From CAZHRJ01 sp964534765 (GTDB lineage: Bacteria > Lindowbacteria > 2-12-FULL-62-27): a DNA stretch of 30,413 nucleotides. Shown one piece after another: positions 22,558 to 30,413 of the stretch. Each line of letters opens with the position of its first letter. Position 1 is the stretch's first letter. Both the position numbers and the translations under genes were made by a program. The stretch is from the NCBI GenBank assembly GCA_964534765.1, contig CAZHRJ010000022.1, positions 1 to 30,413 on the forward strand. Reading direction: 5' to 3'. Below the pieces are notes generated by a model. The model saw only the letters and a program-made list of their open reading frames with translations. It searched no databases and had not been told where the DNA came from.

Positions 22558-23676
22558 TCACATTCGCATCGGCATGATCACATGCAGATGCGAATTATCA
22601 TCCGGACTTCGAAAAACACACGGGTTCTTGGCCGTGATGATCCGAACCTGGACCTCCGGCGTGGAAATCTGGGAGATGGCGTCCATGCAATAGGCCCCGT
22701 TGAACGCCAGTTCCATCGGACTGCCGGCGTATTTGACCTCGACCGTGGCATCCCCGCTTCCCCGGTCCTGAGAAACAGCGGAAATTTTCAGAGCGGCGCC
22801 CGAGTCGAGTTTGAACGTCACGCGCGGGTTCTGGCTGTCGGTAAAAACGGAGACGAGCCTGAGAGCCTGTGTCAGCTGGGTGGCATCGAGTCGAAAGTCC
22901 GTCTCAAATTCGCGCGGGATCACCTGCTCATAGTTCGGGAATTTCTCGGCAATGAGCTGCGTCTGAAGCGTCAGGCCCTCGGTACTGAACACCCCGACCC
23001 GATCGGTCAGAGTCAGGAGGACAGCGGAGTCGTCGGCTGGGAGACATCGAATGAGTTCCAGCGCGGACCGGATCGGCACCAGGAACTCTTTTTTCTGAAA
23101 TTTGCCCTCAACCGGAATTTTCACAAATGCCAGCCGGTGGCTGTCGGTTGCCACCAGTTTTAGATCGCCTCCGTCCAGATCAAACAGCACTCCGGTGAGA
23201 TACCGCCGGCCATCCTCCTTGGCGGCCGCAACAGCCGTGCGACGAAGGCCCTGGAGGAGCGATTGAGCCGGGACAGATAATTTGATCTCGCCTTCCAATT
23301 TGGCCGCTTTCGGAAAATCGTCCCTGGAGAGAGCCGGGAGGTTTCCGGAAAATTTCTGTTTTCCCACCGCCGCCACATGAATCTGGCCTTTCTGTGCGTC
23401 GCCCGACAGCACCAGGGATCCTTCCGGGTCAGCCAGGCGGCTGACGAGGTCGCCAAGGGTTTTGGCCGGAACCGCGAGGTCACCCTTTTCGCTGACGGAT
23501 CCGTTCAAGGTAACGGTCACGCGAAGATCCAGGTTCGTTCCGGTGAGGCGGCTCTTTCCGTCTTTGGCCTCAATCAGCACATTTGTGAGAATCGGCAGCG
23601 GCGTTTGTTCATCGATTGCCCCGCGGACTTTCTGAAGCGCATGCGCCAGCGCTTCCTTGCTGAACTGTGCCTTCAT
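22558..23676 (-). CDS. dnaN: DNA polymerase III beta subunit (sliding clamp)
   Basis: This 372-residue clamp has the standard length with three repeated domains. Marks are PILTNVLIEAKDG and TGTNLDLRVTV (domain I), TDSHRLAFVKIPV (domain II), and the C-terminal DDNSHLHVIMPMRM, which carries the hydrophobic pocket ending in MPMR. It rings DNA and tethers polymerase III and other clamp partners. An AAGGAG lies nine bases before the ATG at 23676. Between dnaN and dnaA there is a 266-base gap, unusually long for an operon, so dnaN may have its own promoter. Confidence 0.97.
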   Translation of the reverse strand: MKAQFSKEALAHALQKVRGAIDEQTPLPILTNVLIEAKDGKSRLTGTNLDLRVTVTLNGSVSEKGDLAVPAKTLGDLVSRLADPEGSLVLSGDAQKGQIHVAAVGKQKFSGNLPALSRDDFPKAAKLEGEIKLSVPAQSLLQGLRRTAVAAAKEDGRRYLTGVLFDLDGGDLKLVATDSHRLAFVKIPVEGKFQKKEFLVPIRSALELIRCLPADDSAVLLTLTDRVGVFSTEGLTLQTQLIAEKFPNYEQVIPREFETDFRLDATQLTQALRLVSVFTDSQNPRVTFKLDSGAALKISAVSQDRGSGDATVEVKYAGSPMELAFNGAYCMDAISQISTPEVQVRIITAKNPCVFRSPDDNSHLHVIMPMRM

Positions 23677-23942
23677 GGATGGATGCTCCTTGATGAATTA
23701 TTCTTCCCCTGATTTTTGAAAGCGGGAAAGTCGGTGGCCTTCCGGGGCCATTCCATAATAGTGGTTCTAAGCTCTATAAAGATATCAGTACTATCAGGCG
23801 CGGTGAATAAGTGGGAAATCATGAAAGGCCTATCCGATCAGGAGGTTCCAAAAATGCAAAGGTGTTGACGGATAGCCAGACAATCCCCAATCCACTTGTT
23901 ATCCTCACGGCAGTTCACCGCAATCCAGAGAATTATACGCCA
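23677..23942. promoter_or_regulatory. dnaA-dnaN intergenic region with one DnaA-box-like site
   Basis: No gene is supported here. TTATCCTCA (23899-23907) differs by one base from the DnaA box TTATCCACA. A short hairpin, TGGCC/GGCCA with a 6-base loop, is at 23735-23750. On the minus strand TTCACC and TATCTT 17 bases apart might be a dnaN promoter, but the match is weak. The region could be the second half of a bipartite origin. Confidence 0.4.
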
Positions 23943-25286
23943 TCAGGCCACACCCATCTCTTTCATCAAATGATCGAGTGTTTTCATGGTCTGAGGATTT
24001 TTTGCGGATTCGGTTTCGATTCTATCGATGGCGTGAAGCACGGTGGTGTGGTCGCGGCTGCCGAAGAGATCTCCGATGGATTGGAGGGAATAATCGGTGA
24101 AGCGTCGGATGAGGTACATGGCGATCATGCGCGGGAAGACGATATTCTGTGTGCGGCGTTTGGACCGCATTTCCTCCGGAGAGACTTTGAAATACGTGGC
24201 GACGCGTGAGGCGATGTTTTCAGGTGTGAGAATGGCGCGCCTCCGGACCACGATGTCCCGCAAAAACTCGCGCGCCAGATCAGCGGTCATTTCCTGTTTC
24301 ATGACTTTGCTGTAGGCGTCGACCCGCGTGAGACACCCTTCGAGTTCCCGGATATTGGTCTGGACGTTTTCAGCGATGAATTCGAGTACGTCTTTGCGGA
24401 CGATGAGGTTTTCCCTCTGGCATTTATCGATGAGGATGGCAATCCGTGTTTCGTAATCGGGAGACTGAATGTCGACAATAAGCCCCCACTCGAACCGGTT
24501 TCTCAATCGCTCTTCGATTTCCGGAATGTCCTTGGGCGGCCGGTCCGAGGACAGGATGACGTGTTTACGGGCGCCGTGGAGTTCGTTAAACGTGTGGAAG
24601 ATTTCCTGTTGGACGGCGTCCTTGCCGGAGATGAACTGGACGTCATCGAGCAGAAGAATATCCATGTTCCGATACTTGTACCGGAACGCGGTTGTGCTCC
24701 TGTTTCTGAGGGACGCGACATACTCGTTGGTGAATTGTTCAGAGGACAGGTACGTGACGATGGACTGAGGCGATCGCCGTTTGATGTAGTGACCGATGGC
24801 GTGCATGAGATGGGTTTTGCCAAGTCCAACGCCGCCGTACATGAAGAGGGGGTTGTAGATTTCACCCGGAGATTCGGCCACGGCCAGGGCCGCGGCATGG
24901 GCGAACTGGTTGCTTTTGCCGACGACAAAATTCTCAAAGGTGTACTTGGGGTTGAGGTTGCTTCCAGCGAACTCAAACACCGGATGTTCCGCCTGACTGG
25001 ACTGCCCGGCCAACGTCGTGTCGCTGTCCTCCGCCGTGCTTGATTTCAAAACTCGAATCTCCAACCTCACCTCCGACCCCAATTGCAACTCCAGCGCCTC
25101 TTCGATGGCCGGCACATACTCACTGAGCCTCCGCCGATAGATCGCGTTTGGAACTTCGAGCAGACACCGGCCGTCAGACTCCTGACTAATTCGAGTTCCC
25201 TTCAGCCACGTCTCAAAAAGATGTTCCGGGAGCACCGTTCGGAGATAACTCCAAAACTTAGCTTCATCAACAACTTGTACCGACAT
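23943..25286 (-). CDS. dnaA: Chromosomal replication initiator DnaA
   Basis: This 447-residue AAA+ protein opens the origin and recruits the helicase. Domain I (1-80) starts VQVVDEAKFWSYLRTVLPEH and contains FETWLKGTRI. Domain II is a short Ser/Asp-rich linker. Domain III has Walker A GGVGLGKTH (151-159), Walker B LLLDDVQF (211-218) and sensor motif LSSDRPPKDI. Domain IV ends with the DNA-binding helix-turn-helix signature GSRDHTTVLHAIDRIE. A GGGGG lies four bases before the ATG. The upstream region contains a cluster of DnaA boxes, which could both start replication and autoregulate the gene. Confidence 0.98.
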   Translation of the reverse strand: MSVQVVDEAKFWSYLRTVLPEHLFETWLKGTRISQESDGRCLLEVPNAIYRRRLSEYVPAIEEALELQLGSEVRLEIRVLKSSTAEDSDTTLAGQSSQAEHPVFEFAGSNLNPKYTFENFVVGKSNQFAHAAALAVAESPGEIYNPLFMYGGVGLGKTHLMHAIGHYIKRRSPQSIVTYLSSEQFTNEYVASLRNRSTTAFRYKYRNMDILLLDDVQFISGKDAVQQEIFHTFNELHGARKHVILSSDRPPKDIPEIEERLRNRFEWGLIVDIQSPDYETRIAILIDKCQRENLIVRKDVLEFIAENVQTNIRELEGCLTRVDAYSKVMKQEMTADLAREFLRDIVVRRRAILTPENIASRVATYFKVSPEEMRSKRRTQNIVFPRMIAMYLIRRFTDYSLQSIGDLFGSRDHTTVLHAIDRIETESAKNPQTMKTLDHLMKEMGVA

Positions 25287-25318
25287 GAATCCCCCTCATC
25301 CAAACCCAAAAATCTCTG

Positions 25319-25471
25319 TTTTCCACAGTTTCAACTAAATTCTCCACAATCTATACCGACTTCCATTCGAACCTTATCCAGATGTTCTCCACAGCTTTAA
25401 TAACATATTCTACACATTGATATATAAGAACTTACGACCGACGCTCTTATATCAGGCTCCTGTTTTCCACG
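25319..25471. other. Likely replication origin (oriC): DnaA-box cluster with AT-rich segment
   Basis: Six boxes on the plus strand match TTATCCACA with one or two changes: TTTTCCACA (25319-25327), TTCTCCACA (25340-25348), TTATCCAGA (25374-25382), TTCTCCACA (25385-25393), TTCTACACA (25408-25416) and TTTTCCACG (25463-25471). All point the same way. An AT-rich tract (about 25395-25455), far poorer in GC than the rest of the window, includes an 8-bp inverted repeat, ATATAAGA/TCTTATAT (25422-25429, 25445-25452). It is a good unwinding element. Position directly upstream of dnaA is typical. The rest of 25287-25540 holds no gene. Confidence 0.82.
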
Positions 25472-25540
25472 CAAGCATTATTTTAAGTTTTCACCGATTT
25501 TTTTTTCAAGGAGCTAGGAGTCACTGTGTTAGGCTGTTGA

Positions 25541-26716
25541 TTATGGCGCGTTGATGGCTTCCATCGGTTCGGTAAGAAGCGCGAGGACGGCGGTGTGATT
25601 GAGTACGGCCGATCGGACTTTTTTTCTCTCCCAGTGAACCGGCCCGATTTCAGCGAATCCAAAGAGGCCGGTGACGGGCAGGTCGGGGAAGAATTCGCGG
25701 AACGCGTCGAGATCGACGTGAGGGCGTCCGTAGAGAGACTGGCCGCGAGCGCAGCAGTTAAAGAGTACAGCGGCTCTGGGAACGCGGTTGGTCAGCGTGG
25801 CGCTTTGACGTTCGAGCATCTGGCGAAAACTTCTGCGGGAACCTTTCGGGGTACGAATTCCGAAACAGAGGTACTGGCCGACCAGAATATTGTCGGAGAC
25901 GGTCAAGGAACGTTTGACCGGATCGAGCGCGAGGATTTGGCGGACGACGTAGCGGCCGGCGGAGAAATCGAGCGGAGAGGAGGCGAGGGCGCAGAAAGCA
26001 TCGATGCCAGATTCGGACTGGACTTTCTGGATCTGGACGAATGCGGTGAGGAGTTCCGATGCCGGGTTGTGATCGATTTCATAAATGACATTGCCGATGG
26101 CTTTCGTCACCGGTTTTGGAACGCCATCCGGCATGACCGCCTGGGCGACGCCGATGACGGGTTCGACACAACCGGCGAGATGCAGGACGGCCGCGCCGGA
26201 GTGGGCGACGTCGCCATCCGCGGCGATGATGGCGCGTTGATCGGCCGTACACCAGCCGGCGGCGGCGCCGATGACGGGAATTTCGGAACAGGACAGGGAC
26301 AGCCGGGTAAGAAAATCGGGATGGAGGCTACGAGGTTCCGCCAGTGCGATCAGGACTCCGCGTTCCCTGAAGAGACTGGGCATCTCGCCGCGAAGTTCAT
26401 CGACCACGTCCTCTTCATCGAGCCTGGGAAGAATCGTCGCGCTCGTGGTGACACCCTCGGCCGACACCGCCAGGATCGACAGCGCCGGTTTCAATTCCGA
26501 TTCCCCCCGGGGGCCGATCACGCCTGCGCCTGTGGCGCCGAGCAGCGCCCTGGGCGACGTGCGCGCGCGGATGAATTTGAGAATATCGGGGAACGCCGCC
26601 GAATGGTGGCTGGTGGCAAAGAGAAAGACAAGACCGACGGACTGATCGGTCATGGGGTCAAGCGCCTCTTCAAGCGCTTCCGCGGCGGCCTCAGTGGGAT
26701 CCGTCCGAAGACTCAT
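25541..26716 (-). CDS. FIST-domain sensory protein
   Basis: I chose the ATG at 26716 (391 residues): AGGAG ends five bases upstream, and upstream sequence looks non-coding. FIST N and FIST C domains fill the protein. GATGAGVIGPRGESE, VIGAAAGWCTADQRAI and GAAVLHLAG belong to FIST N. VQIQKVQSESGIDAF, AAVLFNCCARGQSLYG and GLFGFAEIGPV with a Cys-Cys pair belong to FIST C. FIST domains are thought to bind small ligands such as amino acids and often accompany signalling domains, but here there is no output domain. No signal peptide is seen. The gene lies next to oriC, ending about 70 bases from the last DnaA box. Its coding strand is strikingly C-rich. Confidence 0.85.
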   Translation of the reverse strand: MSLRTDPTEAAAEALEEALDPMTDQSVGLVFLFATSHHSAAFPDILKFIRARTSPRALLGATGAGVIGPRGESELKPALSILAVSAEGVTTSATILPRLDEEDVVDELRGEMPSLFRERGVLIALAEPRSLHPDFLTRLSLSCSEIPVIGAAAGWCTADQRAIIAADGDVAHSGAAVLHLAGCVEPVIGVAQAVMPDGVPKPVTKAIGNVIYEIDHNPASELLTAFVQIQKVQSESGIDAFCALASSPLDFSAGRYVVRQILALDPVKRSLTVSDNILVGQYLCFGIRTPKGSRRSFRQMLERQSATLTNRVPRAAVLFNCCARGQSLYGRPHVDLDAFREFFPDLPVTGLFGFAEIGPVHWERKKVRSAVLNHTAVLALLTEPMEAINAP

Positions 26717-26786
26717 TCCCGCTCCTGCGTGGATCATGCGGGTCGAGCATAGCAGAAAGAAAGCGGCTGTGGTACCAGTGGGACCG

Positions 26787-27629
26787 ATGGTCAAGGGATT
26801 CCTGATTGGGATTGGATTGATTTTCGTCTCCGTCGCCTCGGCCGATGAGCGCGCCCGTATCCGACAAACGCCCGCGGTCGGCATCGAAGAGATCCGATCG
26901 GCGCAAGCCGCCTCGAATGCGTCCGAGATCATGAAGATCGCCCGGGAACTTGCCGATGAGATAGGGGTGAACCGCCGGTCGACCGACCGGGTCATCGCGA
27001 CGGCGATCGGGTTATACCGGAAAGCCGAGGCGATCGATCCGGAGTCTCTCGACGCGGCCGACGCGGGACGGCTGGGCCGGTTGTATCTTCGGTTGTCCGA
27101 ATCCTACGCCGATGTGGCCAGCCGGTATCTGGCCCGAGCGACCGCCGGCAATGGAAATCTGGAGGATCACGTGGCGCTGGGCAACGCGCTGCTGTATCTG
27201 GGGTCGGCATCGGAGGCTCGCCGGGAGTATCTGAAGGTGAGCGCGCGCCGGCCGGATGATCCGGTGCTGGTGTTGAATCTGGCGCTGGCTGAGCGCGCGA
27301 TGGGCGACACCGCGTCGGCGTTCGGCCGGCTCAGAAAAATGACCCTGACACCGCTGCCGGCGCCTGTGGAACGCGCGGCGCTTCTGGCGCTGGCCGACAT
27401 CCAACTGGCGTCGAGGGACTGGGTGGGCGCGCGGGTCCAGACGAAGAGAATTCTGGAGAAGCGGCCGGGTGACCGGGATGCGCTGATGCTGTTGAAACAA
27501 ATTTATGAGAAAGAGGGCCGTGCCGATTTGGTGAGGGAATTGGATCGACAGTTGAAACCGCCGTCATCGAAGACACCCACAGCCGGCGTGGAATCGGCCC
27601 GGCGGCTGAGGAAGGGAGATCAGAAATGA
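26787..27629 (+). CDS. Exported TPR protein upstream of mreB
   Basis: The ATG at 26787 starts a signal peptide (MVKGFLIGIGLIFVSVASA, cleavage before DERAR), so it is preferred to the longer open frame from 26652, giving 280 residues. After a helical first section with AEAIDPESLDAADAGRLGRL, TPR-like helical pairs run from about residue 80 to 250, for example NLEDHVALGNALLYLGSASE and DDPVLVLNLALAERAMG. The C-terminus is basic. The stop overlaps the mreB start (ATGA), and the GGGAGA ribosome binding site of mreB lies in its last codons. It is probably a periplasmic scaffold working with the cell-shape machine; that role is inferred from position. Confidence 0.78.
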   Translation: MVKGFLIGIGLIFVSVASADERARIRQTPAVGIEEIRSAQAASNASEIMKIARELADEIGVNRRSTDRVIATAIGLYRKAEAIDPESLDAADAGRLGRLYLRLSESYADVASRYLARATAGNGNLEDHVALGNALLYLGSASEARREYLKVSARRPDDPVLVLNLALAERAMGDTASAFGRLRKMTLTPLPAPVERAALLALADIQLASRDWVGARVQTKRILEKRPGDRDALMLLKQIYEKEGRADLVRELDRQLKPPSSKTPTAGVESARRLRKGDQK

Positions 27630-28648
27630 AGATATTGAATTCGATTCTGGGATTTTTGTCGAGCGACATGGGGATCGATCTGGGGACTGCGAACACGCTG
27701 GTCTACGTCAAGGGCCAGGGGATTGTTCTAAGGGAGCCGTCGGTTGTCGCGGTCGACACGGAGACGGGTGATGTGAAAGCGGTGGGCGAGGAGGCGAAGC
27801 GAATGGTGGGCCGGACGCCCGCTCACATTCAGGCCATCCGCCCGCTCAAGGACGGAGTGATTGCGAATTTCAACGTGGCGGAAAAAATGATCCGGCATTT
27901 CATTTACAAAGTTCACAATCGCCGCAGCGCATTTGTCTCTCCAAGAATTGTGATCGGCGTTCCGTCCGGGATTACGGAGGTGGAAAAGCGCGCCGTAACC
28001 GAATCGGCCCTGGCGGCCGGCGCCCGGGAGGCGCTGACGATTGAGGAGCCGCTGGCGGCGGCGATCGGCGCCAACATGCCGGTCCAGGAACCATCCGGAA
28101 GCATGGTGGTCGATATCGGCGGCGGCACGACCGAAGTTGCTGTGATTTCCCTTGGCGGCATGGTCCGGTCGGCCAGCGTGCGGGTGGCCGGTGACGAGCT
28201 GGATGAGGCGGTGGGGTCGCATATCAAGAAAGTCTATAACCTGATGATCGGTGAGCGGACGGCGGAGGACATCAAGATCCGGATCGGGTCGGCGTTTCCG
28301 CTGGATGAGGAGACAACCATGGAAATCCGCGGCCGGGACCTGGTCAGCGGTCTGCCGAAAACGATCACCATCAGTTCGGAGGAGATCCGGGAGGCGCTGT
28401 CGGAACCGATCGCCACGATTGTGGGCGCCGTCAAGGAGACGCTGGAACAGACGCCCCCGGAACTGGCGTCGGACATCATGGAACGGGGAATCCTGATGGC
28501 GGGCGGCGGCGCGCTGCTCAGGGGAATCGACAAGCTCATGACGAAGGAAACCGGCCTGCCGGTTCACATTGCCGAGGATCCGCTCACCTGCGTGGTCATG
28601 GGCGCCGGGAAGTATCTGGAAGAAATGAGAAATTTTCGGCCGCTGTAA
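27626..28648 (+). CDS. mreB: Rod-shape-determining actin-like protein MreB
   Basis: This 340-residue bacterial actin forms membrane-bound filaments that guide lateral wall synthesis. SSDMGIDLGTANTLVYVKGQ is phosphate-1, VVDIGGGTTEVAVISLGGMV is phosphate-2, and the adenosine motif MAGGGALLRGIDKLM lies near the end. The N-terminal MKILNSILGFLSS is the usual short amphipathic membrane-binding helix. The length is standard. The ATG overlaps the previous stop by four bases. mreC follows after 30 bases. All family marks are intact, so a rod-shaped or curved cell is likely. Confidence 0.97.
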   Translation: MKILNSILGFLSSDMGIDLGTANTLVYVKGQGIVLREPSVVAVDTETGDVKAVGEEAKRMVGRTPAHIQAIRPLKDGVIANFNVAEKMIRHFIYKVHNRRSAFVSPRIVIGVPSGITEVEKRAVTESALAAGAREALTIEEPLAAAIGANMPVQEPSGSMVVDIGGGTTEVAVISLGGMVRSASVRVAGDELDEAVGSHIKKVYNLMIGERTAEDIKIRIGSAFPLDEETTMEIRGRDLVSGLPKTITISSEEIREALSEPIATIVGAVKETLEQTPPELASDIMERGILMAGGGALLRGIDKLMTKETGLPVHIAEDPLTCVVMGAGKYLEEMRNFRPL

Positions 28649-28678
28649 CCGGCGGCGTCGGGAAAGCGAGCTTCTTCG

Positions 28679-29593
28679 ATGGGTCGGGAATCGGGTTATT
28701 CGAGGCGGCCCGTTGCGCGTCATAGTGGAGCCATTCTGGGCATTCACTCCTCTGAATTTGTTCTTCTGGTCATCGCCATTCTGGTTTACCTGTGGTCGCC
28801 GGCCGTCCCGGATGCCGGACTTCTACAGACCCGATTGCGGATCCAGGCAAGCATTCTCGCCGGGAAATTTTCTTTTTTGAGCGGCCTCCTGACCACTCGG
28901 GCTGAGTTGGAAAAAACCCGGATCGAACGTGATTCGGCCCGGATCGATCTGGATCTGGCGCGCGCGGAACTGCGGGCTCAATCTCTCCAGGTTCTGGAAA
29001 ATGACGCGCTCCGGTCTCTGTTCCTTCTTCCCAGGCGACCCGGGTACCGGTACGTGCATGGGGAGGTGGTTGGAACGAGTATTGGCCATACGGAGGCGCG
29101 TGTGGACGTTCAACTTGCGGAGGCGGTGCCGGCGGGCAGCGCCGTGATCGCGCCGGTTCTTTCGGAATGGACGGCGGTTGGCCGTGTGGTTCGATCGGCC
29201 GGGACGCGTCCCGCGATCGCGCAGGTGATGCTTCTGAGCGATCCGCGATCCCGGGTGGGCGTTGTCCGGTCGGACACGCCGGCACTGGGCGTCGCACTCC
29301 TCGTTGGCGCCGGCATGGAACGGTTGATGCTGGACTTCGCGATGCATCCCCAATTCATGAAATCGTTATCGCCGAATCTCCGGCTCCTGACATCCCCGGA
29401 GAGCCGGTTTCTGCCGGGTCTGCCGGCGGCGTACATGGTTTCCCGGGCCGATGGGTCCGCCTTCACGGTCGACGAGTCTTTTTCGCCTGTCCCGCTTCGC
29501 GCATACAACGATCTTCGGTTTGTCGTGGTCTTGATCGTGGAACCCGCCGAGCCGGCCCCGGCGGACGCGCAGCGCGCCGGACCACCGCGATGA
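28679..29593 (+). CDS. mreC: Rod-shape-determining protein MreC
   Basis: This 304-residue bitopic protein links MreB to penicillin-binding protein 2 in the periplasm. A short cytosolic N-terminus of about 25 residues precedes one membrane span, EFVLLVIAILVYLWSPAV. A coiled coil (about 62-105, RAELEKTRIERDSARIDLDL) and two beta domains follow. VHGEVVGTSIGHTEARVDV and GRVVRSAGTRPAIAQVMLLSD are in the usual place. The end (ADAQRAGPPR) is disordered. It overlaps mreD by four bases (ATGA). Sequence outside the coiled coil is weakly conserved, as is normal for MreC. Confidence 0.92.
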   Translation: MGRESGYSRRPVARHSGAILGIHSSEFVLLVIAILVYLWSPAVPDAGLLQTRLRIQASILAGKFSFLSGLLTTRAELEKTRIERDSARIDLDLARAELRAQSLQVLENDALRSLFLLPRRPGYRYVHGEVVGTSIGHTEARVDVQLAEAVPAGSAVIAPVLSEWTAVGRVVRSAGTRPAIAQVMLLSDPRSRVGVVRSDTPALGVALLVGAGMERLMLDFAMHPQFMKSLSPNLRLLTSPESRFLPGLPAAYMVSRADGSAFTVDESFSPVPLRAYNDLRFVVVLIVEPAEPAPADAQRAGPPR

Positions 29594-30069
29594 TCCGCTA
29601 TCTGGCGGCCGTACTGGCGGCGACGGCGCTTCAGGTTGTGTTTCATCTGCTTTCGATATCGACGCCGTCGGGAGTCATCCGCGTGGAATTTTCATTCTTA
29701 CTCGCGTTTCTCTGCGCGGTCTCCGGCCGCCGGGCGGAGCATCCGTGGAAGTCTGGATTTTTATTCCTCATCCCGGCGCTTACCGGGGATTTGCTGGATC
29801 AAAGATGGGGCGGCAGCCTGGCCCATGTCATCAGTTTTATGGCGGTGCGTCGCGTGTGCGGGCTGGTGGACGTCCATTCATTTCCCATGAGCGTTGTGAT
29901 CGGCGTCATTCTGGTGCTGATCGATCGGTTGGGATTCGGGATCGTGCTTAGTTTGAAATCGGGAATGGACATGGGGGTTGCGCTGAGAGCCGTGTGGGAT
30001 CCATCTTATTATCTGACCGTGGCGCTGTTTCCCCTGGGATCGGCGGTTCTGCGCCGGATGAAATGGTAA
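29590..30069 (+). CDS. mreD: Rod-shape-determining protein MreD
   Basis: This 159-residue integral membrane protein completes MreBCD. The ATG at 29590 overlaps the mreC stop (ATGA). The open frame extends further upstream but only antisense to nothing useful and inside mreC. Hydrophobic spans include YLAAVLAATALQVVFHLL, FSFLLAFLCAV, FLFLIPALTGDLLDQ, VVIGVILVLIDRLGFGIVLS and YYLTVALFPLGSAVL, about five in total. MreD sequences diverge strongly, so the call rests on position, size and topology. The mrdA start overlaps its last seven bases. Confidence 0.85.
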   Translation: MIRYLAAVLAATALQVVFHLLSISTPSGVIRVEFSFLLAFLCAVSGRRAEHPWKSGFLFLIPALTGDLLDQRWGGSLAHVISFMAVRRVCGLVDVHSFPMSVVIGVILVLIDRLGFGIVLSLKSGMDMGVALRAVWDPSYYLTVALFPLGSAVLRRMKW

Positions 30070-30413
30070 GCGGCCCGGCGGATCGGCGGGGGCACGGATC
30101 CATCGGGCCGAATCTCATCTATGGGGTATTGGCGCTTACAGTGGTATGGGGATTTTTTCTGGCGCGGTTGTATCAGCTCCAGATCCGTGACCGGCGGCTT
30201 TATGAGGTGAAATCGGAGGAGAACCGCATCATTCGGATCACGCAGCTGGCGCCGCGCGGGGAAATTATCGACACCGTGGGCCGTGTTCTGGCTTCCAGTC
30301 GGTTTGCGGTGGATCTGGTGATTCCGAATCGGAGGCTGAAGGTCAAGGATCTGGAGTCGATGTGCGCGGAGATAGGCCCCCTGATCTCCATGCGGCCCTG
30401 GCGGCTTCGGGAC
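30063..30413 (+). CDS. mrdA: Penicillin-binding protein 2, N-terminal part
   Basis: The gene runs off the window; 117 residues are seen. PBP2 is the transpeptidase of the elongasome that cross-links lateral wall peptidoglycan. After a short charged N-terminus there is one membrane span (IYGVLALTVVWGFFLARLYQ). The pedestal starts with LQIRDRRLYEVKSEENRIIR, then LAPRGEIIDTVGRVLASSR, which matches the conserved R-x-x-R-G-x-I-x-D-x-x-G start of class B PBPs. The transpeptidase domain is outside the window. The start overlaps mreD by seven bases, as expected in mreBCD-mrdA operons. Confidence 0.92.
   Translation, partial: MVSGPADRRGHGSIGPNLIYGVLALTVVWGFFLARLYQLQIRDRRLYEVKSEENRIIRITQLAPRGEIIDTVGRVLASSRFAVDLVIPNRRLKVKDLESMCAEIGPLISMRPWRLRD

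Noticed and set aside
23821..23868. 15-codon plus-strand frame, with an AGGAGG before an internal ATG
   Set aside because: Very short, no conserved peptide, inside the dnaA-dnaN gap where the genes run on the other strand.
25595..26752. Long plus-strand open frame (385 codons) opposite the FIST gene
   Set aside because: The minus strand has unmistakable FIST motifs; the plus frame is an artefact of the strong G bias.
26652..26786. Longer start for the TPR protein before mreB
   Set aside because: It would put a Ser/Ala-rich, antisense-like stretch before a good signal peptide that starts at 26787.
1..30413. CRISPR arrays, prophage, riboswitches or biosynthetic clusters
   Set aside because: No regularly spaced repeats, phage structural genes, known riboswitch cores or megasynthase genes were seen.

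Overview
The window looks like one chromosomal segment of a GC-rich, diderm (outer-membrane) bacterium, probably from a poorly cultivated lineage. Signs of a diderm are a Kdo transferase (waaA) for lipopolysaccharide and a mreBCD/mrdA cell-shape cluster. The unusual mix is a fused siroheme decarboxylase beside a HemQ-like protein, a plant/cyanobacterial-type IspH, a MoaD-MoaE fusion, a FIST-domain protein at the origin, and dispersed ACGAAT/CGCAGAG repeats. I do not assign a phylum.

Layout. (1) 1-1642: 3' end of waaA, a hotdog thioesterase and a MazEF-type toxin-antitoxin pair. (2) 1724-5848: an apparent operon of an aldo/keto reductase, a fused AhbA-AhbB siroheme decarboxylase, a chlorite-dismutase-family HemQ-like protein and ispH, which points to heme made from siroheme plus isoprenoid synthesis. 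(3) 5893-10506, minus strand: an exported TPR protein, an isolated FlgF/FlgG-type rod protein, a lysine-rich exported protein and a possible exported metallopeptidase. (4) 10643-15180: gyrB and gyrA. (5) 15269-16384, minus strand: an IS630-type transposase-like protein of full length whose DDE catalytic positions all appear to be lost. (6) 16448-18276: glycerophosphodiesterase, ferredoxin and MoaD-MoaE fusion, ending at a clear terminator. (7) 18385-21072: an unknown helical protein and argS from a TTGACA promoter. (8) 21073-21412: dispersed inverted repeats and tRNA-Glu(TTC). (9) 21427-25286, minus strand: dnaA, dnaN and recF, with a DnaA-box cluster (likely oriC) at 25319-25471. (10) 25541-26716, minus strand: a FIST sensor protein. 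(11) 26787-30413: TPR protein, mreB, mreC, mreD and the start of mrdA, translationally coupled at most junctions.

The main threads are chromosome replication (dnaA, dnaN, recF, gyrBA, oriC), cell shape (mre/mrd) and cofactor supply (heme, Moco, isoprenoids). The best leads for something undescribed are the catalytically dead IS630-like protein beside a perfect palindrome, the siroheme-decarboxylase/HemQ pairing, a repeated promoter layout that puts transcription starts on the ATG, and an exported TPR gene whose signal peptide is in frame but has no standard start codon.
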